A stretch of 64,000 nt of DNA, taken from assembly GCF_014483895.1 (NCBI RefSeq), contig NZ_CP059987.1:1426001-1490000 (forward strand), read 5' to 3'. The notes under the pieces are model-generated. The model was not told the origin of the DNA. It searched no databases and worked only from the letters and a program-made list of their open reading frames with translations. Made by a program: the position numbers and the translations under genes. This document shows, piece after piece, positions 1 through 8,903 of this stretch; the first letter of the stretch is position 1; every line of letters starts with the position of its first letter. Origin of the DNA: Protaetiibacter sp. SSC-01. Lineage in GTDB: Bacteria > Actinomycetota > Actinomycetes > Actinomycetales > Microbacteriaceae.

Positions 1-824
1 CCGACGTCATCGTCGTCGCGGACTCGGGCAACTGGTCGAAGGAGATCCCCGCCATCACCGTCGGGCTCCGGGGTGCGTGCGCCTTCAACCTCCGCATCAC
101 GACGCTCGAGCACGCCTCGCACTCCGGCATGTTCGGGGGAGCGGTGCCGGATGCCATGCTCGCGGCCGTGCGCCTGCTCTCGACGCTCTGGAACGAGGAC
201 GGCTCCGTGGCCGTCGCGGGTCTCACCTCGCGCGACGCCGAGACGCCCGAGTACGACGAGGCGCAGCTGCGCGAGGAGACGGGTCTCCTGCCCGGCGCGA
301 CCCCCATCGGCCACGGTGAGATCATCTCCCGGATCTGGAACCAGCCGTCGATCACCCTCACGGGCATCGACGCGCCGAGCGTCAAGGACGCCTCCAACAC
401 GCTCGTCCCGACCGTGCGCGTGCGCATCAGCGCCCGCGTGGCCCCGGGCCAGCGCGCCGAGGAGGCCTACGAGGCGATCATGGCCCACCTGCGCGCCAAC
501 ACGCCGTTCGGGGCGGAGCTCGAGGTCGACGGCCTCGACCTCGGCCAGCCGTTCCTCGTCGACACGAGCGGATGGGCGGTCGCGGATGCCAAGGCCGTCC
601 TCGAGGAGGCCTTCGGCAACGAGACGGTCGAGATGGGCGTCGGCGGGTCTATCCCGTTCATCGCCGAGCTCGCGGAGCGGTTCCCGAACGCGCAGATCCT
701 CGTGACGGGGGTCGAAGACCCCGACTCGCGCGCGCACAGCCCGAACGAGTCGGTGCACCTCCCGAGCTTCGAGAAGGCCATCCTCGGCGAGGCCCTGCTC
801 CTCGCGCGCCTCGCGTCGCGGTGA
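1..824 (+). CDS. M20-family dipeptidase, C-terminal part (5' end outside window)
   Basis: The reading frame is open from the first complete codon (position 3) to the TGA at 822-824, about 273 residues, so only the C-terminal portion is present. The visible part has the M20 zinc-peptidase pattern: an ADSGN segment, GIPAITVGLRG-like text (here EIPAITVGLRG), a dimerisation-domain stretch with EHASHSG, and a terminal SPNESV motif that in this family carries a conserved metal/active-site region. M20 dipeptidases hydrolyse dipeptides or N-acyl amino acids in the cytoplasm. The metal-binding HxD motif would lie upstream of the window. No stop or frameshift is seen. The exact substrate cannot be told from this fragment. 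Confidence 0.85.
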   Translation, partial: DVIVVADSGNWSKEIPAITVGLRGACAFNLRITTLEHASHSGMFGGAVPDAMLAAVRLLSTLWNEDGSVAVAGLTSRDAETPEYDEAQLREETGLLPGATPIGHGEIISRIWNQPSITLTGIDAPSVKDASNTLVPTVRVRISARVAPGQRAEEAYEAIMAHLRANTPFGAELEVDGLDLGQPFLVDTSGWAVADAKAVLEEAFGNETVEMGVGGSIPFIAELAERFPNAQILVTGVEDPDSRAHSPNESVHLPSFEKAILGEALLLARLASR

Positions 825-849
825 CCAGCGGGTTCCCGGAGTCAGCGGA

Positions 850-855
850 TACAAT
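850..855 (+). promoter_or_regulatory. -10 element for a leaderless erpA transcript
   Basis: TACAAT ends 6 nt before the erpA ATG, which places the expected transcription start at or next to the start codon. No convincing -35 hexamer is seen at the usual spacing. The call rests on position and on the same arrangement before many other genes in this window. Confidence 0.5.
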
Positions 856-861
856 CGCGAC

Positions 862-1209
862 ATGACCGACACGCTCGAGACGACCCACGGGGTCTCCCTC
901 TCCGACACCGCCGCGCAGAAGGTGCGGTCGCTCCTCGAGCAGGAGGGCCGTGACGACCTGCGCCTTCGCGTCGCCGTGCAGCCGGGCGGCTGCTCTGGCC
1001 TCATCTACCAGCTCTACTTCGACGAGCGCCTCCTCGACGGAGACGCCACGCGCGACTTCGACGGCGTCGAGGTCGTGGTCGACCAGATGAGCGTCCCGTA
1101 CCTCGACGGCGCCTCGATCGACTTCGAGGACACGATCTACAAGCAGGGCTTCACGATCGACAACCCGAACGCGCAGGGCAGCTGCGCGTGCGGAGACTCC
1201 TTCCACTGA
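862..1209 (+). CDS. erpA: HesB/IscA-type iron-sulfur cluster insertion protein
   Basis: A 115-residue A-type Fe-S carrier that accepts a cluster and passes it to apo-proteins. The three conserved cysteines are visible: one in GGCSGL and two in the C-terminal CACG motif, followed by GDSFH. Length matches the family (about 105-120 residues). The ATG is preceded by TACAAT at 850-855 with only 6 nt between, so the mRNA is probably leaderless. A strong hairpin follows at 1244-1275. It sits just ahead of the cytochrome oxidase genes and may help mature the Rieske protein or other Fe-S enzymes, but nothing here proves a specific client. Confidence 0.93.
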   Translation: MTDTLETTHGVSLSDTAAQKVRSLLEQEGRDDLRLRVAVQPGGCSGLIYQLYFDERLLDGDATRDFDGVEVVVDQMSVPYLDGASIDFEDTIYKQGFTIDNPNAQGSCACGDSFH

Positions 1210-1243
1210 GATTTCCACATCGCCCCCGTACGGGGCACCGGAC

Positions 1244-1275
1244 ACGAGCCGTCCTCCGCAAGGAGGGCGGCTCGT
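1244..1275 (+). terminator. Hairpin after erpA
   Basis: A 14-bp stem (one G-U pair) closes a GCAA tetraloop: left arm 1244-1257, right arm 1262-1275. It lies 34 nt after the erpA stop and before ctaC. No long T-tract follows, as is common in GC-rich actinobacteria. A TATAGACT segment at 1281-1288 right after it is a candidate -10 for ctaC. Confidence 0.7.
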
Positions 1276-1328
1276 TCGGCTATAGACTGAGTATCGAATC
1301 ACCACGTCGAAAGTCCGAGAGGTTCCAG

Positions 1329-2207
1329 GTGCGATCCAACCGCCCACAGCGTTCACGACTCGCCCGCTGGGCGGTTGTCCCGATCGGCCTCGCCGTCGCG
1401 GTCATCCTCGCCGGCTGCACGCAGGAGCAGCTCAACGGCTACCTGCCCGGCGGCGCAGGCACGACCAACCACACCGACAACGTCATCGGGCTCTGGGTGA
1501 CCTCGTGGGTCGTCCTGCTCGGCGTCGGCGTCGTCACGTGGGGCCTCGCCCTGTGGGCGGCCATCGTCTACCGCCGCCGCAAGGGCCAGACGGGCCTCCC
1601 GGTGCAGCTGCGCTACAACATGCCGATCGAGATCTTCTACACGATCGTGCCGTTCATCCTCATCATCGGCTTCTTCGCCTTCACGGCGCGTGAGCAGGCT
1701 GCCATCGAGAACGACCCGGGCAACCCGGATGTGCGCATCGAGGCGTTCGGAAAGCGCTGGTCGTGGGACTTCAACTACCTCAACGAGGAGGTGTACACGA
1801 AGGGCGTCCAGGGCCAGCCGAGCCGCACGGGCGAGCTCGACGAGGACACCCTCCCCGCGCTCTACCTGCCGGTCGGCCAGAAGGTCGAGATCCAGCTCGA
1901 GTCGCGTGACGTCGCCCACTCCTTCTGGGTCATCGACTTCCTCTACAAGAAGGACATGATCCCGGCGAAGTCCAACTACATGTACTTCACGCCCCTCAAG
2001 GAGGGCGTGTTCCGGGGCAAGTGCGCCGAGCTCTGCGGTGAGTACCACGCGGACATGCTCTTCACGGTGCACGTCGTGTCCCAGGCGGAATACGAGGCCC
2101 ACATCGAGGAGCTCCGTGCCGCCGGCAACGAGGGCCGACTCGGACCCGAGTACAACGTGAACCAGAACCTGCCGGGCAACGGCGAGTCCAGCGAGAACGA
2201 GGACTGA
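1329..2207 (+). CDS. ctaC: Cytochrome c oxidase subunit II (lipoprotein)
   Basis: Subunit II of the aa3 oxidase; it receives electrons at the binuclear CuA centre. I place the start at GTG 1329 (292 residues), because the upstream in-frame extension runs back through the erpA terminator and this start gives a clean lipoprotein signal ending LAGC with the lipidated Cys at residue 30. Two membrane helices follow, then the CuA domain: His near 197 (VAHSFW) and the C232-x3-C236-x3-H240-x2-M243 motif ([12 protein letters not shown]). The acidic C-terminus is typical of Gram-positive forms. It is followed after 5 nt by ctaD and forms an operon with ctaD and ctaF. Confidence 0.95.
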   Translation: MRSNRPQRSRLARWAVVPIGLAVAVILAGCTQEQLNGYLPGGAGTTNHTDNVIGLWVTSWVVLLGVGVVTWGLALWAAIVYRRRKGQTGLPVQLRYNMPIEIFYTIVPFILIIGFFAFTAREQAAIENDPGNPDVRIEAFGKRWSWDFNYLNEEVYTKGVQGQPSRTGELDEDTLPALYLPVGQKVEIQLESRDVAHSFWVIDFLYKKDMIPAKSNYMYFTPLKEGVFRGKCAELCGEYHADMLFTVHVVSQAEYEAHIEELRAAGNEGRLGPEYNVNQNLPGNGESSENED

Positions 2208-2212
2208 TCCCG

Positions 2213-3949
2213 ATGACGACCACGGCTCCGGCCCCCGGCCAGACCACGACGCAGACGCGCACCGTCGCGCCCGCGAAGCCGACCCGCAAGGGCAACACCA
2301 TCGTCAAGTGGCTCACCACCACCGACCACAAGACGATCGGCTACCTGTACCTCATCACCTCGTTCGTCTTCTTCTGCATCGGCGGCGTGCTCGCGCTCGT
2401 CATCCGTGTCGAGCTCTTCACGCCCGGCGTCGACGTGCTGCCCACGAACGAGGCGTACAACCAGCTGTTCACGATGCACGGCACGATCATGCTGCTCATG
2501 TTCGCGACCCCGCTCTTCGCGGGTTTCGCGAACGCGATCATGCCGCTGCAGATCGGGGCCCCGGACGTCGCGTTCCCGCGTCTGAACGCCTTCGCGTACT
2601 GGCTCTTCAGCTTCGGATCGCTCATCGCGATCGGCGGGTTCCTCACGCCTCAGGGCGCCGCGGGCTTCGGGTGGACGGCCTACACGCCGCTCTCGACCAC
2701 GACCTTCTCGCCGGGCATCGGCGGCAATCTCTGGGTCTTCGGCCTCGCGCTCTCGGGCTTCGGCACGATCCTCGGTGCGGTCAACTTCATCACGACGATC
2801 ATCACGATGCGCGCCCCCGGCATGACCATGTGGCGCATGCCGGTGTTCACCTGGAACATCCTCGTGACGTCGATCCTCGTGCTGCTCGCCTTCCCGGTGC
2901 TCGCCGGCGGCCTCTTCGCCCTCGGTGTGGACCGCGTCTTCGGTGCTCACCTGCTCGACCCCGCCAACGGCGGCACGATCCTGTGGCAGCACCTGTTCTG
3001 GTTCTTCGGCCACCCCGAGGTCTACATCATCGCGCTGCCGTTCTTCGGCATCGTCTCCGAGGTCTTCCCGGTGTTCAGCCGCAAGCCGATCTTCGGATAC
3101 AAGACCCTCATCTTCGCGACCATCGCGATCGCTGCCCTCTCCGTCACGGTGTGGGCCCACCACATGTACGTCACGGGCTCCGTGCTGCTGCCGTGGTTCG
3201 CGCTCATGACGATGCTCATCGCGGTGCCGACGGGCGTGAAGATCTTCAACTGGATCGGCACGATGTGGCGCGGCTCGGTGACCTTCGAGACCCCGATGAT
3301 CTGGGCCCTCGGCTTCCTCGTGACCTTCGTCTTCGGCGGTCTCACGGGCGTCATCCTCGCCTCGCCGCCGCTCGACTTCCACGTGTCCGACTCGTACTTC
3401 GTGGTCGCGCACTTCCACTACGTGGTGTTCGGAACCGTCGTCTTCGCGATGTTCTCCGGCTTCTACTTCTGGTGGCCCAAGTGGACGGGCAAGATGCTCG
3501 ACGAGCGCCTCGGCAAGATCCACTTCTGGCTGCTGTTCATCGGCTTCCACACGACCTTCCTCATCCAGCACTGGCTCGGTGTCGAGGGCATGCCGCGCCG
3601 CTACGCGGGCTACCTCGCGGGCGAGGGCTTCACGTGGGAGAACCAGCTCTCGACGATCGGCTCCGCGATCCTCGCGGTCTCGATGATCCCGTTCTTCCTG
3701 AACGTCTGGATCACGGCGCGCAAGGCTCCCAAGGTGACCGTCGACGACCCGTGGGGCAACTCGCGCTCGCTCGAGTGGGCCACCTCGTGCCCGCCGCCCC
3801 GCCACAACTTCACGTCGATCCCGCGCATCCGCTCCGAGTCGCCGGCGTTCGACCTGCACCACCCCGACACGGTGCAGGTGGGCATCGGGCCCGCCAAGGA
3901 CGCCCCGGACCGCCCGGTCGTCGACGTCGCCGATGGAGAGGTGAAGTAG
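2213..3949 (+). CDS. ctaD: Cytochrome c oxidase subunit I
   Basis: Catalytic subunit of the aa3 oxidase; it reduces O2 to water at the heme a3-CuB centre and pumps protons. It has 578 residues with about 12 membrane helices, the normal size. Visible ligands: His89 (MHG), the HPEVY motif with CuB ligand His267 and cross-linked Tyr271, His316-His317 (AHHMY), and heme ligands His400 and His402 (HFHYV). The ATG follows the ctaC stop by 5 nt, with GAGGA overlapping the end of ctaC as a ribosome site. It is co-transcribed with ctaC and ctaF; the partner subunit III gene (ctaE) is on the opposite strand with the bc1 genes. Confidence 0.98.
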   Translation: MTTTAPAPGQTTTQTRTVAPAKPTRKGNTIVKWLTTTDHKTIGYLYLITSFVFFCIGGVLALVIRVELFTPGVDVLPTNEAYNQLFTMHGTIMLLMFATPLFAGFANAIMPLQIGAPDVAFPRLNAFAYWLFSFGSLIAIGGFLTPQGAAGFGWTAYTPLSTTTFSPGIGGNLWVFGLALSGFGTILGAVNFITTIITMRAPGMTMWRMPVFTWNILVTSILVLLAFPVLAGGLFALGVDRVFGAHLLDPANGGTILWQHLFWFFGHPEVYIIALPFFGIVSEVFPVFSRKPIFGYKTLIFATIAIAALSVTVWAHHMYVTGSVLLPWFALMTMLIAVPTGVKIFNWIGTMWRGSVTFETPMIWALGFLVTFVFGGLTGVILASPPLDFHVSDSYFVVAHFHYVVFGTVVFAMFSGFYFWWPKWTGKMLDERLGKIHFWLLFIGFHTTFLIQHWLGVEGMPRRYAGYLAGEGFTWENQLSTIGSAILAVSMIPFFLNVWITARKAPKVTVDDPWGNSRSLEWATSCPPPRHNFTSIPRIRSESPAFDLHHPDTVQVGIGPAKDAPDRPVVDVADGEVK

Positions 3950-3953
3950 CGCC

Positions 3954-4382
3954 ATGCGCACCAATGCGAACCTGATGTGGATCCTGGGGGTCTTCTTCCT
4001 CCTGGCCGCTGCCGCGTACACGATCTGGGTCGGCATCACCGTCGAGTGGGACCTCAACAAGTTCGAGTGGGTCGGCACTGTCGCGATGACGCTCTCGGCG
4101 ATCCTCGCGTTCTTCCTCGCGTTCTACCTCGGGCGTACGCACAAGGCGCAGGGCGGCGAGCTCGCGCAGGACACGCTGACCGCCGACATCGACGACGACG
4201 ACCCCGAGCTCGGGCACTTCAGCCCGTGGAGCTGGTGGCCGCTCGCGCTCGCGTTCGGCCTCGCGTTCGTGTTCACCGGACTCGCTGTCGGCCCGTGGGT
4301 GTCGTTCATCGGCGGCCCGATCGTGCTCATCGCGATCGTCGGCTGGAACTACGAGTACTACCGGAACCACTTCGCCCGCTGA
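3954..4382 (+). CDS. ctaF: Actinobacterial cytochrome c oxidase subunit IV
   Basis: A 142-residue membrane protein of the actinobacterial CtaF family, a small structural subunit of the aa3 oxidase. Predicted helices lie near residues 6-28, 37-60 and in the C-terminal third, joined by an acidic linker (DIDDDDPE) and the conserved FSPWSWWP segment. The N-terminus MRTNANLMWILGVFF is typical. It starts 4 nt after ctaD, and its TGA overlaps the next ATG (ATGA at 4381), so the acetyltransferase is translationally coupled. Confidence 0.93.
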   Translation: MRTNANLMWILGVFFLLAAAAYTIWVGITVEWDLNKFEWVGTVAMTLSAILAFFLAFYLGRTHKAQGGELAQDTLTADIDDDDPELGHFSPWSWWPLALAFGLAFVFTGLAVGPWVSFIGGPIVLIAIVGWNYEYYRNHFAR

Positions 4383-4804
4383 TGACGGTGCGTGAGGCCC
4401 GCCCGGGCGACGAGGATGCGATCTTCGGCCTCGTCCAGCAGCTCGGCCACGCCTTCCCTCCGGACCGCGCAGCGTTCGACGCGACGATCGCGTCGTACCT
4501 CGCGGGGGAGCACCCCTCGGTGTTGCTCTACGTCGTCGACGACGATGAGGGCATCCGCGGCTACGCGCTGACGACCATCGTGCCGCTGCTGTCCACCAAC
4601 GGTCCGTCGGCGCAGCTGCAGGAGATCGTGGTCGCAGCGGATGCCCGTGGTCACGACTACGGCACGAAGCTCGTGAAGGCCGTCGAGGCCGAGTGCGAGC
4701 GCCGTGGGGTCACACAGCTGACCGTCGCGAGCCGTCGTGCAGGCGGGTTCTACGACCGACTCGGCTTCCACGAGTCGGCGGAGTACATGCGCCGCTTCTT
4801 CTGA
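4382..4804 (+). CDS. GNAT-family N-acetyltransferase
   Basis: A 140-residue GNAT domain. The acetyl-CoA site is recognisable as RGHDYGTKLV in the second half, after the LQEIVVAADAR strand, and the last strand carries FYDRLGFHES. The ATG overlaps the ctaF stop in an ATGA, so the two are probably translated together. The substrate is unknown. Nothing in the sequence links it functionally to the oxidase; it may simply be a passenger at the operon end. Confidence 0.88.
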   Translation: MTVREARPGDEDAIFGLVQQLGHAFPPDRAAFDATIASYLAGEHPSVLLYVVDDDEGIRGYALTTIVPLLSTNGPSAQLQEIVVAADARGHDYGTKLVKAVEAECERRGVTQLTVASRRAGGFYDRLGFHESAEYMRRFF

Positions 4805-4837
4805 CGCCGGCACCGTAGTGAGCCCAGGAGGGCCGCG

Positions 4838-5044
4838 TCAGAACGGCCGTCCGTTGTTGGACATGCTCGTCATCTGACCGGCTGTCGCCTCCTCGTGCAG
4901 CTTGACGCTCTTGAGCGCCTCCGCGCGGTCCCTCGGGTCGATGTGCTGCTTCGCGGCGCGCTTGTGCATGACGATCGTGCCGGCCATCCAGCCGGCGAGC
5001 CCCAGCACGGTCACGCCGAGGCCGAGCACGAGTGAGAAGGTCAT
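4838..5044 (-). CDS. Small single-helix membrane protein, paralogue A
   Basis: Sixty-eight residues: a hydrophobic helix at about residues 3-25, then a basic stretch (MHKRAAK) and a soluble tail DPRDRAEALKSVKLHEEATAG followed by QMTSMSNN. It resembles its upstream neighbour (5056-5259): both have one N-terminal helix and a tail of the form DRAxAL-S-LHE-AxAG-MTS. A GGGAGACGAG ribosome site lies just before the ATG. The stop of the neighbour is 11 nt upstream, so they form a pair. I do not recognise a named family. Its position next to the bc1 genes suggests, but does not show, a respiratory role. Confidence 0.65.
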   Translation of the reverse strand: MTFSLVLGLGVTVLGLAGWMAGTIVMHKRAAKQHIDPRDRAEALKSVKLHEEATAGQMTSMSNNGRPF

Positions 5045-5055
5045 GTCTCGTCTCC

Positions 5056-5259
5056 CTACGGGCGGCGCACAGACGTCATCTTGCCGGCCGCCGCGGCCTC
5101 GTGGAGACTCTTCGACTGCAGGGCGGCCGCGCGGTCGGCCGGCGGCACGAAGGTCTCGCCCGCATCGCGCTCACGACGACGCACGAGCACCGAGATCGCG
5201 ATCCAGGCGCCGATCGCGACGATCGGGAAAGCGACTCCGATGATGAGCGTGAACTCCAT
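5056..5259 (-). CDS. Small single-helix membrane protein, paralogue B
   Basis: Sixty-seven residues: a membrane helix at about residues 4-24 (IIGVAFPIVAIGAWIAISVL), an RRRERD basic segment, then the tail PADRAAALQSKSLHEAAAAG and KMTSVRRP. The tail pattern is shared with the next gene (4838-5044), indicating a tandem duplication. A GGGAGA ribosome site precedes the ATG. It lies downstream of qcrB on the same strand, but a strong hairpin (5292-5327) separates them, so it may need its own promoter or read-through. No known function. Confidence 0.65.
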   Translation of the reverse strand: MEFTLIIGVAFPIVAIGAWIAISVLVRRRERDAGETFVPPADRAAALQSKSLHEAAAAGKMTSVRRP

Positions 5260-5291
5260 GTGTCATTCTCCCACGGGGGAGCGGTCGCACG

Positions 5292-5327
5292 CGAGAGGGG
5301 CGGCACCTTTCGGCGCCGCCCCTCTCG
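5292..5327 (-). terminator. Terminator of the ctaE-qcrCAB operon
   Basis: A perfect 13-bp stem (5292-5304 with 5315-5327, CGAGAGGGGCGGC and its complement) around a 10-nt loop lies 13 nt past the qcrB stop codon. It separates the respiratory operon from the two small membrane-protein genes. Confidence 0.85.
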
Positions 5328-5339
5328 TACCGAGCGGAC

Positions 5340-6974
5340 TCAGTGGTGGTCGTGCTTCGAGGCTTCGAGCTCGGAGCGCGTCACCGGGGCGATGCGGTCC
5401 TCGAAGAACCAGCGCGACAGCACACCGCGGATGCGGCTGGCCACCGTGATCTTGCCCTTTGCGTTCGGGCGCACCATGAGCGGCGCGTAGTCGTCGTAGC
5501 TCACGAGACGCCAGCGCTCGTAGTCGGAGAGCTGCTCGTGCACCTCGATGTACTCGCCGCCCGGCAGGCGCACGATACGACCCGACTCGAAGCCGTGCAG
5601 CGCGATCTCGCGGTCCTTCTTCTGGAGCGAGAGGGCGATGCGCTTCGTGAGGAAGTACGCCGCGATGGGGGCGAGGATGAGCGCGAACTGCAGCACGTGC
5701 GTCACGCCCTCGATCGAGAGCCTGAAGTGCGTAGCGATGAGGTCCGAGCTCGCCGCCGCCCACATGACCGCGTAGAAGGTGACGCCTGCGGCGCCGATCG
5801 CGGTGCGGGTCGGGGCGTTGCGGGGGCGGTCGGCGATGTGGTGCTCGCGCTTGTCGCCCGTGATGAACGCCTCGATGAACGGGTACAGGGCCACGAGGAT
5901 GATGAACAGCACCAGAACCGCGATGGGGATCAGGATGTACATCGTGAACGTGAAACCCCACAGCTCGAACTCGAGGTGCGGCGGGATGAGTCGCAGCATG
6001 CCGTCCGCGAAGCCGATGTACCAGTCGGGCTGGGTGCCGGCGGAGACGGGCGACGGGTCGTACGGGCCGTAGTTCCAGATCGGGTTGATCGTCACCGTCG
6101 AGGCGACGAGCATGATGACGCCGAAGACGATGAAGAAGAAGCCGCCGGCCTTGGCCGCGAACACCGGCATGATCGGCACGCCGACGACGTTGCCCTCGGT
6201 GCGACCCGGTGCCGCGAACTGCGTGTGCTTGTTCACGACGAGCAGGATCATGTGCACGCCGATCGCCGCGACGACGAGCGCCGGCAGCAGCAGGATGTGC
6301 AGCGTGTAGAGGCGTCCGACGATCGCCTCGCCCGGGAACTCGCCGCCGAACAGCAGGTACGAGATCCAGGTGCCGACGATCGGCACGCCCTTGACCATGC
6401 CGTCGATGATGCGGAGACCGTTGCCCGAGAGCAGGTCGTCGGGGAGCGAGTAGCCCGTGAAGCCCTCGCCCATGGCGAGCACGAAGAGCACGAAGCCGAC
6501 GACCCAGTTGATCTCGCGCGGCTTGCGGAACGCGCCCGTGAAGAACACGCGCAGCATGTGCAGGCCGATCGAGGCCACGAAGAGCAGGGCCGCCCAGTGG
6601 TGCACCTGGCGCATGAGAAGGCCGCCGCGCACGTCGAAGGAGATGTCGAGGGTCGAGGCCATGGCGGCCGACATCTCGACGCCCTTGAGCGTGGGGTAGG
6701 AGCCCTCGTAGATGACCGGGGTCATCGACGCCTGGAAGAAGAACGTCAGGAACGTTCCCGAGAGCAGGATGACGATGAAGCTGTAGAGCGCGACCTCGCC
6801 GAGCATGAACGACCAGTGGTCGGGGAAGATCTTGCGACCGAGCTCCTTGACGAGGCCCGACATGCTCGTGCGGTCCTCGATGTAGTTCGCGCCCCAGTTG
6901 ACGAAGCGCATGCCCTTGCCCGGTGCAGGGCGGGCCTCGGTCGTCTCCGCGGTGGACGTGGCGGTGGCGGTCAC
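5340..6974 (-). CDS. qcrB: Cytochrome bc1 complex cytochrome b subunit
   Basis: The membrane core of complex III: it carries two b hemes and the quinol oxidation and reduction sites. It has 544 residues with the long C-terminal extension usual in actinobacteria. Visible: heme-b helices with RQVHHWAA and, further on, VGRLYTLHILLLP; the NWVVGF region; and the PEWY-like quinol-site motif present as QPDWYIGF. The ATG overlaps the qcrA stop (4-nt overlap), so it is the last gene of ctaE-qcrC-qcrA-qcrB. In actinobacteria this complex forms a supercomplex with the aa3 oxidase encoded by ctaCDEF. Confidence 0.97.
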   Translation of the reverse strand: MTATATSTAETTEARPAPGKGMRFVNWGANYIEDRTSMSGLVKELGRKIFPDHWSFMLGEVALYSFIVILLSGTFLTFFFQASMTPVIYEGSYPTLKGVEMSAAMASTLDISFDVRGGLLMRQVHHWAALLFVASIGLHMLRVFFTGAFRKPREINWVVGFVLFVLAMGEGFTGYSLPDDLLSGNGLRIIDGMVKGVPIVGTWISYLLFGGEFPGEAIVGRLYTLHILLLPALVVAAIGVHMILLVVNKHTQFAAPGRTEGNVVGVPIMPVFAAKAGGFFFIVFGVIMLVASTVTINPIWNYGPYDPSPVSAGTQPDWYIGFADGMLRLIPPHLEFELWGFTFTMYILIPIAVLVLFIILVALYPFIEAFITGDKREHHIADRPRNAPTRTAIGAAGVTFYAVMWAAASSDLIATHFRLSIEGVTHVLQFALILAPIAAYFLTKRIALSLQKKDREIALHGFESGRIVRLPGGEYIEVHEQLSDYERWRLVSYDDYAPLMVRPNAKGKITVASRIRGVLSRWFFEDRIAPVTRSELEASKHDHH

Positions 6975-8062
6975 AGCGAACGCTCCCAGAAGCTCGGGCC
7001 GACGGGCTCCTGGAAGTCGCTGCGCGCGATCAGGTAGCCTTCCTCGTCGACGGTGATGGGCAGCTGCGGCAGCGGGCGCTTGGCCGGGCCGAAGATGACG
7101 GCGGCCTCACGCGTGATGTCGAACTGCGACTGGTGGCAGGGGCACAGCAGGTGGTGGGTCTGCTGCTCGTACAGGGCGACGGGGCAGCCGACGTGCGTGC
7201 AGATCTTGGAGTACGCGACGATCCCGCGGAAGTTCCAGTCCTCGCGGCCCTCGGAGACCTGGAGGTCCTCGGGCTTGAGGCGCATGAGCAGCACGGCCGC
7301 CTTGGCCTTCTCCTCGAGCGGGTGCGACGACTCGTGCAGGTTCTCGGGGATGACGTGGAAGACCGAGCCGAGCGTCACATCCGACGCCTTGATCGGGATG
7401 CCGTTGGGGTCGCGCGCGAGGCGGACGCCCTTCTCCCACAGGGTGTGCTTGAGGAGCTTCACGGGGTCTTCGGCGGGGGCGAAGTCGCGGAAGATGACGA
7501 TCGCCGACAGCGGGGCGAGCGCGAGCGCGCCGAAGAGGCTGTTGCGGATGAGCTTGCGTCGCGTGAAGCCGGACTCCTTGTTGCCGAGCGTGAAGATCTC
7601 GGCGGCGCGCGCGATCGTCTCGGGCTTACCGCGGGTCTCGTGGCGCTCCTCGACGAGGTCGTGGCCGTCCATGAGCGACTTCGACCAGTGCACCGCGCCG
7701 AAGCCGATGCCGAGCAGGCCGAGCGTGAAGCCGAGGCCGAGGAGCAGGTTGTTCACCCGCACGGACTCGATGTCGCCCTCGTGGATGGGGAACACGATGT
7801 ACGCGACGACCGCGAACACGCTTCCCACCATCGAGGCGAGGAACAGCCAGAAGATGCGCCGCTCGTTCTGGCGCTCCTTCACCGGGTCGATGTCGGAGAC
7901 GCGCGGACGGAACGGCGGGAATCCCGGGTTCTCGACGCGGTCATCCGTGACGACGCCGACGCCCGCGGGCAGAGGCGCGCTCTCGTGCCTCTCGACTGCG
8001 GTGCCGGTTTCGGCCCCGTCGGTCCCTGCCATGCGCTTCCCTTCCTGTGCTTCCGTGCTCAC
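6971..8062 (-). CDS. qcrA: Rieske iron-sulfur subunit of the bc1 complex
   Basis: The Rieske protein moves electrons from quinol to the diheme cytochrome c. It has 363 residues with three predicted N-terminal membrane helices, the actinobacterial form rather than the single-helix type. The [2Fe-2S] ligands are in CTHVGCP and CPCHQS, about residues 288-312, and the expected disulfide cysteines are present in the same motifs. An FTRRKLIRNS segment before the third helix resembles a Tat signal, consistent with Tat-dependent insertion of actinobacterial Rieske proteins; tatA and tatC are also in this window. Confidence 0.97.
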   Translation of the reverse strand: MSTEAQEGKRMAGTDGAETGTAVERHESAPLPAGVGVVTDDRVENPGFPPFRPRVSDIDPVKERQNERRIFWLFLASMVGSVFAVVAYIVFPIHEGDIESVRVNNLLLGLGFTLGLLGIGFGAVHWSKSLMDGHDLVEERHETRGKPETIARAAEIFTLGNKESGFTRRKLIRNSLFGALALAPLSAIVIFRDFAPAEDPVKLLKHTLWEKGVRLARDPNGIPIKASDVTLGSVFHVIPENLHESSHPLEEKAKAAVLLMRLKPEDLQVSEGREDWNFRGIVAYSKICTHVGCPVALYEQQTHHLLCPCHQSQFDITREAAVIFGPAKRPLPQLPITVDEEGYLIARSDFQEPVGPSFWERSL

Positions 8063-8065
8063 GCG

Positions 8066-8875
8066 TCAGTTCGACTTCGCGGTGAGCCAGACGGTGATCG
8101 CCACGATCCCGCCGAGGGCGAAGATCCAGACGAACAGACCCTCCGAGACCGGTCCGAGGCTTCCGAGGTCGTAGCCGCCGGGCGAGGGGTTGTTCTCGAG
8201 GTACTTGAGGTACGTGATGATCGCCGACTTGTCTTCGGGCGTGATGTTGGCGTCGTTGAACACCGGCATGTTCTGCGGGCCGGTGATCATCGCCTCGTAG
8301 ATGTGCTTGGCGCTCACGCCCATGAGGCCCGGGGCGAACTTGCCCTGGGTGAGCGCGCCGCCCGCGCCGGCCACGTTGTGGCACATGGCGCAGTTGATGC
8401 GGAAGAGCTCGGCGCCCGCCGCGAGGTCGCCGTCGCCCTGCAGGTAGCGCTCGTCGGGGATCGACGGGCCGGGGCCGAGGGATGCGACCCACGCCGCGAG
8501 CGCGGCGATCTGGGGCTCCGTGAACTGGATCGGCTTCTCTTCGGCCTGCGGGCCGTTGGCGGCCATGGGCATCCGGCCCGTGCCGACCTGGAAGTCGACG
8601 GCGGCGGCGCCGACGCCGATGAGCGACGGGGCGTCCTCGGTGCCCTCGGCCTGGAGGCCGTGGCAGCTCGCGCAGTTGGCGGCGAAGAGCTTCTCGCCCT
8701 CCTCCGTGAGCTTGGTCACCTGCGTCTCGCTCGCGGCGCCCGCGGAGGAGCCCGCGGTGAACGCCGTGTAGGCGCCGCCGGTCGCGAGGAGACCGATGAG
8801 CAGGAGGGCACCCGATGCGAGCGGGGAACGCCGTCCGGCGCGGCGGGAACGTGAGTTGTGAGCGGTAGTCGCCAT
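8066..8875 (-). CDS. qcrC: Diheme cytochrome c subunit of the bc1 complex
   Basis: QcrC replaces both cytochrome c1 and soluble cytochrome c in actinobacteria, carrying electrons directly to the aa3 oxidase. I choose the ATG at 8875 (MATTAHNSRS, 269 residues), because the upstream extension is low-complexity and would overlap ctaE. There is an N-terminal signal/anchor helix at about 22-38, two heme-c sites CASCH (68-72) and CAMCH (162-166), and a C-terminal membrane helix. The stop lies 3 nt before the qcrA start. Confidence 0.96.
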   Translation of the reverse strand: MATTAHNSRSRRAGRRSPLASGALLLIGLLATGGAYTAFTAGSSAGAASETQVTKLTEEGEKLFAANCASCHGLQAEGTEDAPSLIGVGAAAVDFQVGTGRMPMAANGPQAEEKPIQFTEPQIAALAAWVASLGPGPSIPDERYLQGDGDLAAGAELFRINCAMCHNVAGAGGALTQGKFAPGLMGVSAKHIYEAMITGPQNMPVFNDANITPEDKSAIITYLKYLENNPSPGGYDLGSLGPVSEGLFVWIFALGGIVAITVWLTAKSN

Positions 8876-8903
8876 GATCGTGGAGTGGATCCGTTCTGCC
8901 GGG

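Noticed and set aside
1188-1328. Upstream extension of ctaC to ATG 1188
   Set aside because: It would overlap erpA and cross its terminator, and would place the lipoprotein signal 77 residues into the protein. GTG 1329 gives a normal signal peptide.
1976-4078. Long open frame (about 700 codons) on the minus strand opposite ctaD
   Set aside because: Its translation is an Arg/Asp/Glu-rich low-complexity product with no domain, the usual antisense shadow in GC-rich DNA. ctaC, ctaD and ctaF on the other strand are complete and conserved.
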